A DNA stretch of 64,000 bases, taken from the NCBI GenBank assembly GCA_964423205.1, contig CAYRDX010000013.1:1-64000 (forward strand). Reading direction: 5' to 3'. The position numbers were made by a program, and so were the translations under genes. Within the stretch, counting starts at the first letter, position 1; each line of letters starts with the position of its first letter. Of the stretch, positions 61,757 through 64,000 are shown in pieces. This DNA comes from UBA6168 sp964423205 (GTDB taxonomy: Bacteria; Bacteroidota; Bacteroidia; Chitinophagales; Saprospiraceae). The notes under the pieces are model-generated. The model was not told the origin of the DNA, did not search any database, and worked only from the letters and a program-made list of their open reading frames with translations.

Positions 61757-64000
61757 ATGAAAAACTCACTCATTCCAGCCAGACTTATTATACAGCATGC
61801 ACGGTTAGTTCTGAACCTCATGCCAGGTGCTTTTGCCCTATTCTTTTTCGCCTCCTGCGGTTTGAACCAGGTTAAACTTTCGGAGGGGATGGTAATCGCT
61901 AAATCGGTTACCATTAAACAAGATACTTTCCGGATAAATGGAAGTGACAGTTTGAATAAACCCGTCATTATCATAGAAGGAGATGGTTTAACAGTTGACT
62001 TCAATGGTGCTGTGCTGATTGGCTCAAATGATCAATACCTGCCCAACGAATTCTATGGGACGGCCATTTTGATAAAGGGTAAAAACATTACCCTGAAAAA
62101 CGCCATCATCAGAGGGTACAAAGTTGCCGTGATGGCAGAGGGCGTTGATGAATTAAGCATTCTGGACAGCGACTTCAGTTACAACTGGCGACCCAAACTA
62201 AAAAGCCGTCGCGAAAAAGAGGATTTCTCTGACTGGCTGAGTTATCACAACAATGAAAACGACGAATGGCTGAGGTATGGCGCGGCCATTTACCTTAAGA
62301 ACTGCAATAAGGCTCAGGTAAAAGGAGTAACCGTAAAACAAGGCATGAATGGACTGATGATGACAGGTTGCAATGACGGCCTGTTTTACAACAACAATAT
62401 CAGTTTCAATTCAGGAGTCGGCATTGGAATGTATCGCAGCAGCCGCAACAAAATCATGCACAACAAGCTCGACTGGAATGTGCGCGGTTATTCTCACGGT
62501 TTTTATCAAAGGGGACAGGACTCGGCTGCCATCCTGGTGTATGAGCAGAGCAATGAAAACACTTTTGCCTACAACTCTGCGACCCATTCCGGCGACGGTT
62601 TCTTTTTGTGGGCGGGTCAGTCAACAATGGACACTGGTGAGGGTGGTTGCAACGACAACCTGTTGTACCGAAACAACTTCTCCTATGCGCCCACCAATGG
62701 CATAGAAGTTACTTTCAGCAGGAATAAGATTGTGGACAATATCATGGATGAATGCACTTATGGAATTTGGGGTGGATACAGCTACGAAACGCTCATATTG
62801 GGTAACCAAATTAAAAATTCCAGGTACGGTCTCGCCATCGAACACGGTCAGCAAAACACCATCTACGGAAATGAATTTCACAATGACTCTACCGGAATAA
62901 GACTTTGGTCCAGGGAAAGCCAACCCGCCGACTGGGGATATGCACAAAAAAGGGATGTGCAAAGCCGTGATTATAATATTGGAAGGAATCTGTTCAATGG
63001 CGTGAAGAACCCGCTGAGAATTAGCGGCACATCAAAAGTGGCTATCAATGATGACAACCGTTTTGAAAATTTTGAAAAGCTGTTGATAGAAGACAGGCCC
63101 AACCAGGAATTCTTTTTTGTCAAAAATGATGTATTGAGTGACGAAGGATGGGAAGCAGCAGAGTCTTTTAAGAGCATGAACAGAGTCGGCCCGAATAGCT
63201 CTGAATTCAGCATCCCTATGGAAGAAATTAAAAAATACGGGGTGGAGCGCTTGCCTGATGGCATGGAAACGGCGCTTCTTAAAGACCACCCACAGGGAAG
63301 GCAGTATATTCTGATGAACGAATGGGGACCTTACGATTTTTCTTATCCCGGCATCTGGCTGCAAAATATTGAAGATGACACCTACACTTTTCTCCTGCTG
63401 GGACCTGCCAACGGTCAGTGGAAAGCCAACAGTGCCATGGGCTTTTCAAATCTTAGCGAATATGTCGGTACTTTTCCCGCTACCATCACAGCTAAACGAA
63501 AACCTGGAGTTGAATTGCTGACGGTTGACATGGAATTCAATGGAGAACCTTTCACCGACCAGTTCGGGCGGACTTTGGGTGGCAAGGAGCCCTATTACTT
63601 CTTTTTTTCCAGGTTTGAAAAGGAGCTGAAATGGCAGGTAAAATTCTACAATTACGATGATGCTTCCGACCCCATTATGCATTACGACGTTTTTACGGAT
63701 TTGGAGAAAAAAGCTCCAGCTTATTCCATGACTTCAAAAGACCTGAATTACGGCTGGTGGGGTAGCCCCGGACAAGGGGTGAATGCAGACAAGTTTGCCA
63801 CTTTTGCAGAGAGTACTTTCACAGTTTTGCAGGAAAGCCTTGTATTAAGGGTAACTTCCGATGACGGTATGAAGCTTTACCTCAATGGTATTCAACGAAT
63901 GTCCAACTGGTCGGTTCATGAGCCAGAAACGAATGTGCTGAAAATAACCCTGCCCTTAGGTGAAAACCACATTAAAATCATTCATTTTGACAAAAGTGGC
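61757..64000 (+). CDS. Lipoprotein with right-handed beta-helix and PA14-like domain, 3' end beyond window
   Basis: An open frame of 748 codons runs from the ATG at 61757 to the window end without a stop. An N-terminal signal leads to a likely lipidated Cys in LFFFASCGLNQV (about residue 34). From about 60 to 420 the sequence has right-handed beta-helix repeats rich in Asn (NNNISFNSGVGIGMYRSSRN, NSRYGLAIEHGQQNTIYGNEF). The middle is beta-sandwich-like, and the visible end (FAESTFTVLQESLVLRVTSDDGMKLYLNG) is a PA14-type carbohydrate-binding fold. Likely a surface polysaccharide-binding or -cleaving lipoprotein; substrate and catalytic residues cannot be named. Confidence 0.8.
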   Translation, partial: MKNSLIPARLIIQHARLVLNLMPGAFALFFFASCGLNQVKLSEGMVIAKSVTIKQDTFRINGSDSLNKPVIIIEGDGLTVDFNGAVLIGSNDQYLPNEFYGTAILIKGKNITLKNAIIRGYKVAVMAEGVDELSILDSDFSYNWRPKLKSRREKEDFSDWLSYHNNENDEWLRYGAAIYLKNCNKAQVKGVTVKQGMNGLMMTGCNDGLFYNNNISFNSGVGIGMYRSSRNKIMHNKLDWNVRGYSHGFYQRGQDSAAILVYEQSNENTFAYNSATHSGDGFFLWAGQSTMDTGEGGCNDNLLYRNNFSYAPTNGIEVTFSRNKIVDNIMDECTYGIWGGYSYETLILGNQIKNSRYGLAIEHGQQNTIYGNEFHNDSTGIRLWSRESQPADWGYAQKRDVQSRDYNIGRNLFNGVKNPLRISGTSKVAINDDNRFENFEKLLIEDRPNQEFFFVKNDVLSDEGWEAAESFKSMNRVGPNSSEFSIPMEEIKKYGVERLPDGMETALLKDHPQGRQYILMNEWGPYDFSYPGIWLQNIEDDTYTFLLLGPANGQWKANSAMGFSNLSEYVGTFPATITAKRKPGVELLTVDMEFNGEPFTDQFGRTLGGKEPYYFFFSRFEKELKWQVKFYNYDDASDPIMHYDVFTDLEKKAPAYSMTSKDLNYGWWGSPGQGVNADKFATFAESTFTVLQESLVLRVTSDDGMKLYLNGIQRMSNWSVHEPETNVLKITLPLGENHIKIIHFDKSG

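Overview
The window looks like a chromosomal contig of a Bacteroidota bacterium, probably an environmental genome bin. It carries a SusC/SusD pair, CarboxypepD_reg-type TonB receptors, a DUF5684-type signal peptidase, secreted TlpA/DUF4369 thioredoxins, SMUG2 (DUF4918), DUF2911, DUF6438 and DUF5117-type proteins, and promoter -7 elements of the TAnnTTTG type. The class or order cannot be fixed by eye. One run of 100 N (8827-8926) is a scaffold gap that cuts two genes.

Layout: 1-8.8 kb holds a truncated gene, a thioredoxin-like protein, signal peptidase I, a coiled-coil membrane protein, a PolB-like exonuclease, a 4'-phosphopantetheinyl transferase, MeaB and a secreted alpha/beta hydrolase. 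8.9-19.3 kb holds a PAS histidine kinase converging on a large membrane protein, a transaldolase-like aldolase, a class C serine hydrolase, an S9 peptidase and a DUF2911 protein. 19.4-21.5 kb is a graveyard: an IS4-family element broken by a MITE-like insertion, two short palindromes and point lesions, then IS66 and TolB-like remnants. 21.5-32 kb holds pirin, thiL, a small lipoprotein, an atypical long pyruvate kinase, a DUF5117-type metalloprotease, a truncated ion-channel gene, SMUG2 and thrS. 32.5-37.2 kb is a SusC/SusD pair behind a hairpin-T-run leader. 37.3-46.2 kb holds sucA, bamA, yidC and a DUF6438 lipoprotein. 46.2-49.1 kb is a TPP riboswitch followed by a TonB-dependent receptor, which with thiL gives a thiamine theme. 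49.3-53.4 kb is a potassium module (kup plus kdpE/kdpD-like genes). 53.4-55.1 kb is a MntA/HepT toxin-antitoxin pair plus a DinB-like gene, bracketed by an 87-bp direct repeat of the asnS upstream region. 55.1-64 kb holds asnS, an ABC ATPase, a TlpA thioredoxin, a small membrane protein, tatC, a DUF4143 ATPase and a beta-helix/PA14 lipoprotein cut by the window end.

The most interesting observations are: (1) kup and the kdpD/kdpE-like operon share an identical promoter layout, with two 17-bp boxes (TTTAC-N5-CTTTATA type) 32 bp apart and exactly 10 bp upstream of a -7-like element, which suggests KdpE controls a Kup transporter and itself; (2) a set of 16-18 bp near-perfect palindromes (TCCCGAGTACTCGGGA and TCCCGATAGCTATCGGGA types) sits in-frame inside asnS, inside a TonB receptor gene, inside the variable arm of the TPP riboswitch, twice in one transposase, and beside a truncated gene, so it behaves like a tiny dispersed insertion element; (3) duplicated upstream regions at two unrelated loci; (4) hairpin-T-run signals upstream of susC and the SMUG2 gene, where no same-strand gene precedes them.
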